64,000 bases of DNA, from positions 1 through 64,000 of the forward strand of contig JALBYF010000071.1 in the NCBI GenBank assembly GCA_023212725.1, written 5' to 3'. Positions 1 to 10,080 of this stretch are shown here, piece by piece (the first letter of the stretch is position 1; the number at the start of each line of letters is the position of its first letter). This DNA comes from Tranzscheliella williamsii. Lineage: Eukaryota > Basidiomycota > Ustilaginomycetes > Ustilaginales > Ustilaginaceae. The position numbers and the translations under genes are program-made. The notes under the pieces are model-generated. The model searched no databases, was not told the DNA's origin, and saw nothing but the letters and a program-made list of their open reading frames with translations.

Positions 1-173
1 GAATAAAAGGCAGCGTTGATCGCGACCAAGTATCGTGCGAGACTAGCGCGACCCGAGATCGCGCCAAAGGCGTAACAGTAACCGCTTGTGCTCGTCGTTA
101 CTCCAGCAGAGATGGTCAGGAACCCGCTCGCAATTGACACCGCGCCTAGACGGTAGACCAAGTACAGCACCAT
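1..173 (-). CDS. Partial 5' end of a possible membrane protein gene
   Basis: A minus-strand ATG (complement of 171-173) opens a frame of 57 codons that runs without a stop off the left edge. The predicted start MVLYLVYRLGAVSIASGF is hydrophobic, rich in Ala, Gly and Ser and poor in charge, as in a first membrane segment or signal anchor. No family is recognised. It would be in tandem with the next gene, whose stop lies about 540 bp upstream. The frame is short and could be chance, so only the left-hand flanking sequence can confirm it. Confidence 0.33.
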   Translation of the reverse strand, partial: MVLYLVYRLGAVSIASGFLTISAGVTTSTSGYCYAFGAISGRASLARYLVAINAAFY

Positions 174-710
174 CGTACTGTGACTGTGACTGTGACTGCG
201 AGTTTAACTCGCAATTAGCTAGAAAAGGGTCGAGCTAAGACGAGGGCGGCTGTATGCAATCTATCCTGTACCTGTACAATCACAGGGCGGAGATTCCGAT
301 TGCGACCCCACTTTCCGCCAATCAAGTGACGATCGCGCTTCTTACATTCGGCAAGGAGCGATCTTCGCTGTTGTCACGCTCCATTGCTCTATCCGATGCT
401 ACAGGAGCTAAACCAGCCATTAGGCCAGAAGAGCGTGCTCGCCTTTGGCTGCGGCAAGCGAAAGTGCCTATCAGCGTCGGATCTACCGATCAAGCGCGGC
501 AGAGTCAAATACGGCGGTCAAGATACCGGCGGATCACCCGCTGGGTCGCTTGGCGAGTAAGTGATGTTAAAGTCTGAGTTTGTGGCAGGTGAAAAGTCGG
601 CATGCGCATCGCTGGCAGTTGTCAACACGGCGAGTAGACGGCCAGTACAGCGTACGTGTGTGGTGAAGGAAGCGATCGCCACTATGGGGCAGGCAAGGAA
701 GCGATCGCCA
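174..710. other. Intergenic, no gene seen
   Basis: The stretch between the edge frame and the stop of the zf-4CXXC_R1 gene holds no convincing coding region. It contains a short CTGTGA microsatellite near 177-198. The plus-strand frame at 254-577 has no recognisable domain and is probably chance. Confidence 0.5.
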
Positions 711-713
711 CTA
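666..713. repeat. 19-bp direct repeat ending on a stop codon
   Basis: AAGGAAGCGATCGCCACTA occurs at 666-684 and again at 695-713, 29 bp apart. Each copy contains the palindrome GCGATCGC. The last three bases of the right copy are the minus-strand TAG stop of the neighbouring gene. It looks like a small local duplication at the end of that gene. Confidence 0.85.
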
Positions 714-3700
714 GGGAGGAGGCAGCTCGGAGCGATGCCAGGCAAAGTAGTCTTTCGACTTGTGCAGTCGCTTGACGAGGAGCTCCACCTGCCTCCGCCT
801 CTCCTCCTGGCTCTCCCTAAGCTGCTGCTTGGCCTTTCGAATGCCATACATACTTTCCGGGGCACCATTCTCGGCCATGCTGGAAAGGGCCTGCTTGTTT
901 GGGCAAGTAGAAGTGGTCTCCTTCTTGACAGGCGAGCTCCTTGGGCTGCCGGCATCATCGTCGCCTTCTTTGGCCAGCCTCGTCGCCTTTTCTCGATCCT
1001 GCATAGCCTGGCTTTCTTCGTACTCGCGCTGTTCTAGGCGGTACTGTACAAAGTCGATCAAGCTTTTGATAGCAGCTGGATCGTTGACCCCCATGCAGAG
1101 CGGCGCTTTGTCTTCACCGGGTAGGACGCCGCCGTTTCGCTGCAAGTCTTGCGCCGATAGGGCCACCGCATCGTTGTCTCTCGCTTCGGTGAGATCGCCC
1201 TTGCTGCCATCTCCATTATCAGACTGTTCGTCGCCATTTATCGAGGTAAGTGCGCTTTCATCGCTGTCGGTTACCATTACCGCAAGTGTCCCATCGCCGG
1301 TCTCCTTGTGCTCCACCCCTTCCTGGCTCTCAGGCGCTTGGCGGGGCCTTGCTGGGAAGGGTTCACCCAGGATCACCAGACACCAGGCGTACCTTCCTTC
1401 GGTGAATTTGGGCATGCGCTCTTGGTACTCTCTGAGGTGCCAATACTCGCGCCCGTCTGCGTCGTAACCGATAGGTCCTGTCCGCAGTGCATGTGTGTCG
1501 ATGCCGAGTTCTGCCACAACACGAGCGTCCAGTCTTCGCCACGCAATATCTGTCTCGAGCTGTGCTTTTTCCGCCTTCCAAGCTTGGTGTTCTGGAGCGA
1601 CGATCGAAGGCGCCCGTTTGTTCAGCGCCGCCGTCTCTTCCGCAATGTCTTTCTCCATCTCAGTAAGCTCCGCCTTGTGCGTCTTCTCCATCGCTGTTAT
1701 ATTGTCTGCCGCCATCTTGAGCTCCTCTGCGAGGGGCTCGGTCATGAGCGCCGCGTCGATCAAGGAACTGAGGATAGATACTTTGCTTTCGAGGTCAGGA
1801 CTCGTCTCTTCCTTCCGTTCAGCATCTGTTACTGGCCGAACCGCGTCAGCCTCGACTCTAGATCTGGATGACACTGAATTGTCTGCATGACCTCCGTCTG
1901 AAATCTTGCCGTTGGAATCCCCTAACATTTGCTCGTCCGCGTCACGGGAGTTGTCCGCATCCTTCTGCTGCTTGGATGTCTCCTCTTTCTGTTGCTCTTG
2001 CTGCAGCTTGAGCGCCAGCTGTCGGCCAGTCAATCGGATCTCTGGCGTCGCGGTCTTGGAGACATTATTGTGGGCGCGTGCTGACTTTTTGCCGCCTCTA
2101 TGACCATTAAATCCTTCGCTTTCCGTGCTCTCTTCAGCATCGCTGTCTTGATCGTCGTAGACGTACATAGACTTTTTCGTCGTCTCTCTACGCCTCTTCC
2201 GTGGAGGCTCATTGTCTTCGTCGGTGTTGTGGTCTTCCCAGTCATCCAGTAGGGCTAGCTGTTGGTCCATGTCGTAATGCTTGTTCTCCTTGGCCCGACG
2301 AGCACGCGTGGGGCGGGCAGTATTGAAAGGAGAAGGAGACCGCTGAGCAGCAGCCGCTTCCACTTCCACTGGCACATCATGGTCGACAAATGGCAGCGCA
2401 GTCTCTGAGTGGCCAAGCGACCTAACCAGTGTCCCTGCTGCTGACCAAGCTTCACCCCTCTGTAGTGTTCTACCGTACTTACGGTACGCCGTAACCGCGT
2501 CGAAATAGGTCTTGGCGGGTTGACCCTTATCGATATTGGAAAGGCCAGCGACTGTCTTGAGGAGAGATGCAAGCATATCCTGAGCCATGATATGCGACCA
2601 GTGGTCGAATTTGTCCAATTGCAGCAAGACAGAACGATGAAGCCCGATCTTGTCGAATCGCACCATGCTTTCGTAAATCCACATCCTGGCACGTAAGTTC
2701 TCTGCGGGTAACTTGGTTGGAATCACCTCGATCAAGGGCGGATCCACTTTTGCAGGCGGTTTGAGAGGTCTGAATGAGGCCGCTCTCGGCTTGGCCACGG
2801 CAGGGAGCAGAGCAGAGGTAAGCGTCCCCTTGGATGGCTTTTTTTTAGCAGGAGGAGGCGGTGTTGTGATCCCATCGTCAGCATCAGCAGCGGTTTTATG
2901 TGCGCCGGATTCAGCTTTCGCTTTGCCTTTTTTGCTCTGCTGTTGGACGACGGCTTCGAGTAGGCTTGTGTCTTTGGCTTTTGCTTTCGGCTTCACCTTT
3001 CCGGTCGCCTTTCCGGTCGCCTTTCCGGTCGCCTTTCCGGTCGCCTTGTCCTTGGAGGTACTCGGTGATGGTTCGTTCCGATCCGCTTGGTCGTTTCCTC
3101 CTCCTTTCGCCAAAGACGTAGGGTCTCTCCGGAGCCCTCCCCACTTGCCTAAAGGCGCCAGACCAGCCTTAGAGCGGCAGACAGCACAAGTGCAGTTGTC
3201 ACGGCACCGCGGACACTTCCAAGCGTATTTTGCCTCGGAAGGCGGACAGTGCTCTGCGGGATTGATCATCAAGCGGTTGGACTTGACAATGGTCTCCGGA
3301 TCTTGGTCGTAGAGACGCTTGAGCGAGGAGAAGCAATATCTTGCATGGCAACGCTTCCCCGGCGCTCGCAAGAAGGTGCACTCGAGCAAGGCGCCTTTGC
3401 AAGCTTGTCGATGTTGATGGCAGACCTTGCTAGCTTCGCCCTGGCCGTTAACATGGGTAAGCGAGCTGATCGACTTGCTTGTAGCGCCAGTACCGTTCTG
3501 CTGAGACTCCCTCTCGCCGTTCTGGGACGACAAGGCCGGGCGCTTGCCTTCTTTAGACTTGCCCTTGCCGACCAAAGGCTGCTTGGCTTTGACGGTCGTA
3601 GTGCTTGCATTTCCACTCTTGGCTGCATCGGCGTCCGTACCTGCATTAGAGGGCATAGCTGACGGAGACCTTTTTGCTAAACCGTTCGATTTGGTAGGTT

Positions 3701-3815
3701 TGCTCGCAGAGGAGTTGGCGGCCGACAATCTCTTCGAAGACAATGACGGGGGAGGCGGTGGGGTGGCCAGGTCCGACAAGTCCGAAAGCGAGTCATCATC
3801 GCTGGGCCTGTCCAT
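711..3815 (-). CDS. zf-4CXXC_R1 domain chromatin protein
   Basis: A single uninterrupted frame of 1034 aa. The first true ATG is at 3815; the frame continues upstream without another ATG. Residues about 132-215 carry a Cys-rich zinc module of the zf-4CXXC_R1 type (CHQHRQAC, then C-x3-C pairs, ending KCPRCRDNCTCAVCR), the domain of vertebrate CDCA7 and MAOA repressor R1. A helical region near 370-460 resembles a DDT-like segment. Near 777-802 the stretch GPIGYDADGREYWHL looks like a WHIM-type motif. These features suggest a nuclear DNA- or chromatin-binding protein. The linkers are rich in Lys, Ser and acidic residues, and a four-residue TGKA repeat sits near 255-272. Family membership is clear from the Cys pattern; the cellular role is inferred. 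In CDCA7 a fungal partner would be a HELLS/Lsh remodeler, which is not seen here. Confidence 0.8.
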   Translation of the reverse strand: MDRPSDDDSLSDLSDLATPPPPPSLSSKRLSAANSSASKPTKSNGLAKRSPSAMPSNAGTDADAAKSGNASTTTVKAKQPLVGKGKSKEGKRPALSSQNGERESQQNGTGATSKSISSLTHVNGQGEASKVCHQHRQACKGALLECTFLRAPGKRCHARYCFSSLKRLYDQDPETIVKSNRLMINPAEHCPPSEAKYAWKCPRCRDNCTCAVCRSKAGLAPLGKWGGLRRDPTSLAKGGGNDQADRNEPSPSTSKDKATGKATGKATGKATGKVKPKAKAKDTSLLEAVVQQQSKKGKAKAESGAHKTAADADDGITTPPPPAKKKPSKGTLTSALLPAVAKPRAASFRPLKPPAKVDPPLIEVIPTKLPAENLRARMWIYESMVRFDKIGLHRSVLLQLDKFDHWSHIMAQDMLASLLKTVAGLSNIDKGQPAKTYFDAVTAYRKYGRTLQRGEAWSAAGTLVRSLGHSETALPFVDHDVPVEVEAAAAQRSPSPFNTARPTRARRAKENKHYDMDQQLALLDDWEDHNTDEDNEPPRKRRRETTKKSMYVYDDQDSDAEESTESEGFNGHRGGKKSARAHNNVSKTATPEIRLTGRQLALKLQQEQQKEETSKQQKDADNSRDADEQMLGDSNGKISDGGHADNSVSSRSRVEADAVRPVTDAERKEETSPDLESKVSILSSLIDAALMTEPLAEELKMAADNITAMEKTHKAELTEMEKDIAEETAALNKRAPSIVAPEHQAWKAEKAQLETDIAWRRLDARVVAELGIDTHALRTGPIGYDADGREYWHLREYQERMPKFTEGRYAWCLVILGEPFPARPRQAPESQEGVEHKETGDGTLAVMVTDSDESALTSINGDEQSDNGDGSKGDLTEARDNDAVALSAQDLQRNGGVLPGEDKAPLCMGVNDPAAIKSLIDFVQYRLEQREYEESQAMQDREKATRLAKEGDDDAGSPRSSPVKKETTSTCPNKQALSSMAENGAPESMYGIRKAKQQLRESQEERRRQVELLVKRLHKSKDYFAWHRSELPPP
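3001..3048. repeat. 12-bp in-frame tandem repeat
   Basis: About four copies of a 12-bp unit (plus-strand phase CCGGTCGCCTTT) lie inside the zf-4CXXC_R1 gene and encode (TGKA)n on the minus strand. Because the unit is a multiple of three, copy-number change would lengthen the basic linker without breaking the frame. Confidence 0.85.
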
Positions 3816-4880
3816 CGTCAGGTCGACATAGATGTGTGCTTGCGAAGATACCTCTGAGGAGCGCAGCAAGAAAGATGCAGACGTCCAAAACGTTCAAAAC
3901 GAATGCGGAAAGGCGACGAGTCAGTTATCTTGTGGGCAAGGTTGCGCCACGCGAGGGGGCAAGAAACGACGTTCCGCACGCGGCACTCACCCATCGTTCG
4001 CCACAGCTAAGGTCGGCTGATGGACAAGTTACGAAGCGACCAGGTTGTTAGCAGGTCAGAAGCACGACTTGAGAATGGTGCTTGAAGGAAGTAGCGATAT
4101 GAGCTGCTGCGCCAGGCTACGTACAAAGTGCACTATGACAGGCCAGTTGCAAGTCACACCAATTGACTTTGCCAAAGCGTGCAGACCAATGCAACGAAGA
4201 ACTCAACAACCAGAAATCCTCAAATCCTAAAACACGGCGGGAACACAAGTCAAGCAAGCAGGGAAGCCTATCGTCAGCGCATAGTTTCGATAGGGCTCTC
4301 GCCTCTTCTCAGGGCGTCGAATCGAATTACATAACCCATCACTGTTGTCAGACATACGCTCCCAGCCCAAGCAAGAAACACTTCAACCGCCTCGAACGTC
4401 GAGAAAGAAAGACAAGGCAGCAGCGATAGCTTAAAGCATCCCGACCAGCTCACACTACGTACCGGATTACACGACCACGCAGCAAGCACACAATTAGCTT
4501 TGCCTACATACACAAGCGGACTGAGCACGGCCACTCTTCCGTGGTCCATCTCATTTGGCGTCCATGCTCTGCGGCTTTGACTGACTCTGACGACTGGAAT
4601 CGCGAGCTCTTGGTTGAAAGCTTTGGCGCCTACCTCATCAACGCGTCGCGTCCAGCTTGCCTTTGGCGTGCTCAGACACCAACACCGACGACTGCATTCC
4701 TCCACCTTTCTACATGGCCTAACATTCAGATTCAAGCTCGCGCTCGCTGTGGGTCCAGTTCAACAACTCCTCTTCTACTGTGCCCCTTTCACTGTGGCTC
4801 TCGTTACTCGGTCTTGGTCCTCCCGCTTCAATCCTGGCATAGCCACTTTTGGACCGCATTGGCATCTTGCTACATAGGCG
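3816..4880. promoter_or_regulatory. Divergent intergenic region, zf-4CXXC_R1 gene / POT1
   Basis: This 1.06-kb stretch separates two genes transcribed away from each other and must hold both promoters and 5' leaders. No conserved frame, tRNA or repeat was recognised. The part just before POT1 (about 4640-4880) is pyrimidine-rich on the plus strand, as is common in fungal leaders. Confidence 0.45.
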
Positions 4881-7800
4881 ATGCCGCGCAAGAGAAAGGG
4901 TCCAAAAAGGGAGCCGTCAGAAGTATCCGCTGACATCGGCCTATCCCGCAGCGATGGTGGTGTTCCGGGTCACATCATTCCGCCCAACCAAGCTCAGTGC
5001 AACGGCACTCGGCCTGCGCAGCTCGGCGCATCATCTTCTGCGCTTCTCGCCCATCAAATCAGCAGCAACAAGCGTCAAAGGCAGCTTACTGATGCCGAAG
5101 AAGACCGTCTAGGTAGACTGGTCAGCTTCGACCGATGGATAGAGAGAATAGAGCACGGGAGGGGAGCTGCGGTTTGCATCTGCGCCGAACTTAGCTCAAT
5201 ACAGCAAGACAATCAGGCTCGGTCGTGCCTTGTCGGCATTAGGTGCATCGACCCAAATCAATCCTCGAGCCCCGTGTCCGCCACCGTCATGGTTCGCGGC
5301 TCTCTTGCAGAAAGGGTTTTCGAGCTGCTCAGCCTAATCCACAAGCTCGGTCCACCCGCCACCCTCTACATATCTGGCTTTGCTGCCGATGTGACGACTG
5401 CGCAGCCATATCCCACTGTCCTCTTCCAGCATGAAAAAATAATCCTCAAGATGTCACCACAGCCCACCACCGACAACCCCTTAGCGCCTGTTTCTACCAT
5501 TTGGATCGAAGAACTCAACTTGAAGCTAGCATCTGCTGCCACGACTGCCAACCGTGCGAGTGCAGCTCGAGCTCCTGTCTCCTATCCGGCTCCTTCGCCA
5601 GCTTCGGCAGGGGTTCTCTCCACTCCACCAGAGATCAGGCAGGCAAACGAACAGTGTACTTCTGTAGACAATGAGCTTACATCGCTCCCGCAGTCTGGCG
5701 ATTGGTTCGCAACTCCCGCTCCGGGCGCTCGACATGCTACTTTGCCCGTTGCAGTAGGCACAACTGCCGTAGCTTCAGCCTCAAAGGGCCCCTCAGCGCC
5801 TGGGGCGACAACCTCGGTGAAGCGAGAGAGCCCTCATGCCTCGCCGTCCGCAGCAGGTCCAAGCCTTGCACGAACGATCTCGGAGCTCAAACCCAACAAA
5901 GCCGCCCGCGGTTCGACCACGATATCGAGGTCTTCCTCTACTCCGTCTAGGCAAGTCTCGGCAGCACCTATGCCGCGTCGTAATGCGCCCAACGTCAAAC
6001 CACGTCGTATGGGCAATTGCTTGTACACCCCCATTTCTCTTGTGCGAGACGGTGAGAAAGCCAGTATCATCGGCGTCATCGTTGCAGCTGGCGACCCGCG
6101 CAGATCTGCTAGCGGCACTCGCGATCTCAGCATCAAGGTTACCATTGCCGACGCATCCTGTCTTTCGGGCACGGGCTATGCCAAGGAGCTAGCACGCTCC
6201 ATGACCATCATGCTGTTCGCTTCCTCGTCTGATCGCATTCCGCACCCGGTCACACCAGGCCAGGTCTTCGCTGTACGCTCCGTTCAGATCCAGATGTTCT
6301 CTGGCAAACCCCAAGCGGTGGGCAAGTCGGCTGCCACCTGGAGCTGGGCCATCTATGATCCCGTATCCGGCGATATCCGTGCTTCCTCCAACTTCCCTCT
6401 CGTCTCGCACAGCCCGCCGGCATGCAGCGCAGACGAGATGGAGCACATACGCGATCTCTCCAACTGGTATTCCGAGCTGCAAGGCGTTGACGCCAACGTC
6501 ATCACCCGTACCTCTCGACCCACTGTCAAGCTCCAGGAAATCACCGAGAATCTCTTCTTCGACACGGTTGTCGAAGTGCTCAAGGTCTATACCCATACCG
6601 TGGCGCCAGACCTGTACGTCACCGATTATACGAACCATCCCCTTTTCTTTAGGGGAAACGACAAGTACCTGCTATTGGAAAGCGCTATCCCATATCCGGA
6701 TGATACCGATGGCTGGGGCCATGTCTTTCAGATCAGCCTCTGGGACAGCCATGCCACCATAGCGGAAGGTCTACAGACGGGCGATATTATACGCATTCAG
6801 AACGTCAGAGCGAAGCGGAACCCAAGGGGTCTGCTCACCGGTGGGCTCGGAAGTAGTACCGACAGCGGCATCAAGATCAGGACGCTCAAACAAACGGATG
6901 AGGCTCGGCTCGAACTCGAGAAGAGAAAAGCCAGATTCCTGCAGACGCTTTTCGAGACCGAAGAAGGGGTGTTTGCGGATAGCGTAGAGCGACAAATCAG
7001 TGAACATGCTGAGCAGCCATCCCAGCCGCACCATTCCGCTTCACATCACGATCGGCCACACGAAGCCATCACAGACGCGCGAACACACGAAACTGTTCCA
7101 GCCGTTTGCGATGGAGCGGCCGTGGCCAACCATGCTGGCAGTGAGCCAGCTCAGACGCCGTCCGCGGTCAAGCCGGAGCGGGTCAATGAGACAGGCCCAT
7201 CACCAACTTCGCAGCAGCCATTTCCGACGCCAGCGCAACGGCATCTTCGGGCAGTACAGACAACTCCGTCGCGCCCGGCCAGCACGGCCGTCCTGGATAG
7301 TCTGCTCCGCTCGCGTTCCCCGGACGTAAAGCGCAGCGGATCAGCAGCGTCCAGCCTTCCACCGCTCATTCGATGCAATGCGCCGGCATCCGTGCCGTTG
7401 ACCGCGATAGCAACGCTGCAGACCACTTCCCTCTGCCCTGGCATGTACAAGGTCAAGGCACAGATCATCTCGACGCAACCAAGCAAAGTGGAAAACTGGG
7501 CGCGGATGGAATGCAAGACCTGCAACCGCCTCCTGCCGGTGGACCAGCGGTTCTGCACCAAGTGCGGTGATGCGGAGGGTGCCTCGCTGAGCTATTGCTT
7601 GCGCTTTGCAGTGATGCTGGAAGAGACCGACGCCGAGTTCCTGACGCGGCAGCAAGCAGACACGGCAGGACGAGCGCCCAGCGAGCGCGGAGAAAAGCTG
7701 ACAATCCCGTTGCTCTTTCACGGCAAGAGCTCCCACGCCCTCCTGCCGGCTGTCGATCCACGGAGCCTCTACAACGGCGACAAGGCCAGCGTCAAACTGT

Positions 7801-7967
7801 TGAAGAAGTTCTACAACAAACTCTTATACCCGCGAAACTACGACAAAGCGGCCGAGCTGGTCCTAGCGCTCTACTCGTTCCCCTCCAAGGAGTCTGGCAG
7901 CACAGTACGACGCTTCGCCGCGCTCAAGGATCTCAACGTCCTGCACAGCGGCGTGGACCTGGTCTGA
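4881..7967 (+). CDS. POT1: Telomere end-protection protein Pot1
   Basis: A 1028-aa frame starting at the first ATG. Pot1 binds single-stranded telomeric DNA and caps chromosome ends in the nucleus. Residues about 374-520 look like the Telo_bind OB fold (GNCLYTPISLV, then SIIGVIVAAGDP, then VTPGQVFAVRSVQIQMFSGK). Residues about 550-670 match the second OB fold, with LYVTDYTNHPLFF followed by GDIIRIQNVRAK, closely resembling yeast and human Pot1. A third region, about 835-1000, holds a C4 zinc site (CKTC...CTKC) followed by a segment ending LLFHGKSSHALLPAV and LYNGDKA, as in the C-terminal OB fold of human POT1. The protein is longer than usual because of about 370 N-terminal residues and a Ser/Pro/Thr-rich linker near 680-830. 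It converges on the mitochondrial EF-Ts gene downstream, with a gap of about 250 bp. Confidence 0.88.
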   Translation: MPRKRKGPKREPSEVSADIGLSRSDGGVPGHIIPPNQAQCNGTRPAQLGASSSALLAHQISSNKRQRQLTDAEEDRLGRLVSFDRWIERIEHGRGAAVCICAELSSIQQDNQARSCLVGIRCIDPNQSSSPVSATVMVRGSLAERVFELLSLIHKLGPPATLYISGFAADVTTAQPYPTVLFQHEKIILKMSPQPTTDNPLAPVSTIWIEELNLKLASAATTANRASAARAPVSYPAPSPASAGVLSTPPEIRQANEQCTSVDNELTSLPQSGDWFATPAPGARHATLPVAVGTTAVASASKGPSAPGATTSVKRESPHASPSAAGPSLARTISELKPNKAARGSTTISRSSSTPSRQVSAAPMPRRNAPNVKPRRMGNCLYTPISLVRDGEKASIIGVIVAAGDPRRSASGTRDLSIKVTIADASCLSGTGYAKELARSMTIMLFASSSDRIPHPVTPGQVFAVRSVQIQMFSGKPQAVGKSAATWSWAIYDPVSGDIRASSNFPLVSHSPPACSADEMEHIRDLSNWYSELQGVDANVITRTSRPTVKLQEITENLFFDTVVEVLKVYTHTVAPDLYVTDYTNHPLFFRGNDKYLLLESAIPYPDDTDGWGHVFQISLWDSHATIAEGLQTGDIIRIQNVRAKRNPRGLLTGGLGSSTDSGIKIRTLKQTDEARLELEKRKARFLQTLFETEEGVFADSVERQISEHAEQPSQPHHSASHHDRPHEAITDARTHETVPAVCDGAAVANHAGSEPAQTPSAVKPERVNETGPSPTSQQPFPTPAQRHLRAVQTTPSRPASTAVLDSLLRSRSPDVKRSGSAASSLPPLIRCNAPASVPLTAIATLQTTSLCPGMYKVKAQIISTQPSKVENWARMECKTCNRLLPVDQRFCTKCGDAEGASLSYCLRFAVMLEETDAEFLTRQQADTAGRAPSERGEKLTIPLLFHGKSSHALLPAVDPRSLYNGDKASVKLLKKFYNKLLYPRNYDKAAELVLALYSFPSKESGSTVRRFAALKDLNVLHSGVDLV

Positions 7968-8221
7968 CAGGCAAGCATCTGGCATGTTTGCATAGATCAC
8001 AAGGTCATTATGCATTCGTATTTGGTCAATAAGCTACTGACGCCGGGTACCATTGTTCTGCTGCGATAGTGATAACATGGCCAGCCGTTGCGGCAGCTTG
8101 AAAGCCATGCAGTTTCGTAAGCTTGCGCGCAGAGATGCAGCATGATCAACGCGCCAGTCCGCTACCTTGTGCTCAGAGAAGAAATGGGCGCTGCTGCGAT
8201 GCGTAAGGCGCCCAATCTGGC

Positions 8222-9553
8222 TTACGCCAAGCCGGCAGCTTTGCGGACCTCTTCTGCGAATCCGCCGGCCTGCGGCTCGGCTGGATCTGCGGTCTCGCCC
8301 AGCTCCCAGCGGCGCAGAGCGATAACCTGTACGGCGTGGTCGGCGAGGTTTTTGCTCTTGGCCCAGTCCTGGAGGACCTGGTGTACGGTGTGACCGCTGC
8401 TTTCGGGGGCGGGTGCCGCGGCGGGGAGCAACATCATGAAGGGCTGGTCGTACAGCGCGCTGCTCATATCGCTCTCGGCGGAGGCGGCAGCGGAGGTCGC
8501 GATGCTCTTGGTCTGCATGCCAGCTGTCTGGCGCGCCAGGCTTCGTGTCAGCGCGCGTGTCGATTCCTGCAACGGCTCGCTGGATTGGGCGAGGGCGTCT
8601 GGCAGATTTGGGCTGCTGAGCTTCGTTACCAGGAGCGAGGCTACGCGGCCGGACGTCAGGACGTATCCCGGGCGGGAGGCGTCCTTGGCGGCGAATGCCG
8701 AGCCGCCGTGAGCAAAGGCGGAGGCCAAATGGAGGATGCTGCTGCCATGAGCGCTGCCGGTGGCCGAGCGGCGCGGTGCGTCGGGCGCGGGCACAACGGG
8801 ACCGACGATGGCAGACGCCCTCGCGATCGAGATCTTTTCGCCCAGCCGCGACACAGCGTCGATGATGGCCGCAGCCACGGTCCTGGGAGCAGCGCTCGCC
8901 TGTGCCGCCGGCGAACTCGGAAGCAGCGGGAAGCCGAGCAGATCCTCCACGGGCACATCCATGAAACACTCGCCCCCGCCCGCACCCGCCAGCGACGAAC
9001 CGCCGACAAGGCTGGGAAAGAACGACACCGTGTGGACAATGTCCTTGACCAGCTCGACAAAGACCTCGTTCTTGGCGACAAAGTCGGTCTCGCAGTTGAC
9101 CTCGACAATGGCACCCTGCGCCGGGCTGGTAGCCCCAATCCCCGCGGTACGTGCCTCTTGCTTCAGCTCGCTGCTGACCTCGACCCGCGAAGGCAGGCCG
9201 TCGGAAAGAACAGACACCGCCACAACGCCTTCCCTCGCCGACCTCGAGGCGACCTTGTCAGCCTTCTTGGCGCCGGACTTCTTTCTGTCCTCTTCAAGCC
9301 ACTCGAGCGCCCGCGGGATGGAGTCATCGTCGGGAGACGCGGAGACCCGCGACGCCAGCAGCGCTTCCTTGGCTTTCAGCATGCTAGTCCCAGGCATCAG
9401 CTTGCGCAGCTCGGCAATGGCCTTGATGGAGGGCTTCCGCGGCTCCAGCGCCCAAGTCGACGCCGAGAAAGAGCGGATAGACCCAGACCGAAGCGCACCC
9501 GACCGTAGGCCAGAGCGCAGCACTCTTCCGAGCGTACCTGTGTTCGTCGCCAT
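8222..9553 (-). CDS. TSF1: Elongation factor Ts, mitochondrial
   Basis: A 443-aa frame. I chose the ATG at 9553 because it opens a typical mitochondrial presequence, MATNTGTLGRVLRSGLRSGA, rich in Arg and free of acidic residues; the upstream extension lacks this. EF-Ts is the nucleotide exchange factor for EF-Tu in mitochondrial translation. The UBA-like N-terminal part (LRKLMPGTSMLKAKEALL) is followed near 151-160 by the hallmark CETDFVAKNE, which contacts EF-Tu. The dimerisation part is long and rich in Ala and Ser. The gene is divergent to the LRR gene (528 bp between start codons) and converges on POT1. Identity is secure; the exact start is slightly less so. Confidence 0.88.
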   Translation of the reverse strand: MATNTGTLGRVLRSGLRSGALRSGSIRSFSASTWALEPRKPSIKAIAELRKLMPGTSMLKAKEALLASRVSASPDDDSIPRALEWLEEDRKKSGAKKADKVASRSAREGVVAVSVLSDGLPSRVEVSSELKQEARTAGIGATSPAQGAIVEVNCETDFVAKNEVFVELVKDIVHTVSFFPSLVGGSSLAGAGGGECFMDVPVEDLLGFPLLPSSPAAQASAAPRTVAAAIIDAVSRLGEKISIARASAIVGPVVPAPDAPRRSATGSAHGSSILHLASAFAHGGSAFAAKDASRPGYVLTSGRVASLLVTKLSSPNLPDALAQSSEPLQESTRALTRSLARQTAGMQTKSIATSAAASAESDMSSALYDQPFMMLLPAAAPAPESSGHTVHQVLQDWAKSKNLADHAVQVIALRRWELGETADPAEPQAGGFAEEVRKAAGLA

Positions 9554-10080
9554 CCTATTCGCCCTACTGTACTCTTGCCCGGATGTATGTGCGTCGTGTC
9601 GTGGTGCTCGAGTCCCAGCCGGAAGGAAGGTTGAGAAGAACACAAAAAGTGCTTCTCCGCCGTACATCGCCGATTGCCGGGGATCTCACCAACACCTTTC
9701 ACTCGGTCGATCGGGGCCCGATCGAGCTTACTCGATGAACGTGGATGGGACACGCATTGGACCCTTTAGTGGGAGAGCTGAGATGCATGCACGGCCACCT
9801 CGTTCCCGACCACCTCCTGAGTGGTTCGTCAGTGCGATCCGGTCCAGCCTTGGTTGCTTCGTCCTGCGCCACGGGCCCCCCTAACTCACCCTGCCTCCAC
9901 GACCACCCCTCGGCGTCACGGGAAGAATGGCCTTGCCATGACAGCAGCAGAGTAGAAGCAAGCTGCCTCTCTGTGTGTATATCCGTAGCTTCGCAGGACG
10001 GAAGGCAGGCCGAAAGCAGACAACGTCGCTGTTCGGCTGCTCGTGCATACCCATCGGCATCGTCGTTCGAGTGCGCTGCC

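Noticed and set aside
9745..10080. N-terminal extension of the LRR protein from the ATG at 9745
   Set aside because: The 112 residues look like translated promoter and leader and overlap the divergent EF-Ts promoter; the sequence from 10081 looks like a natural start.
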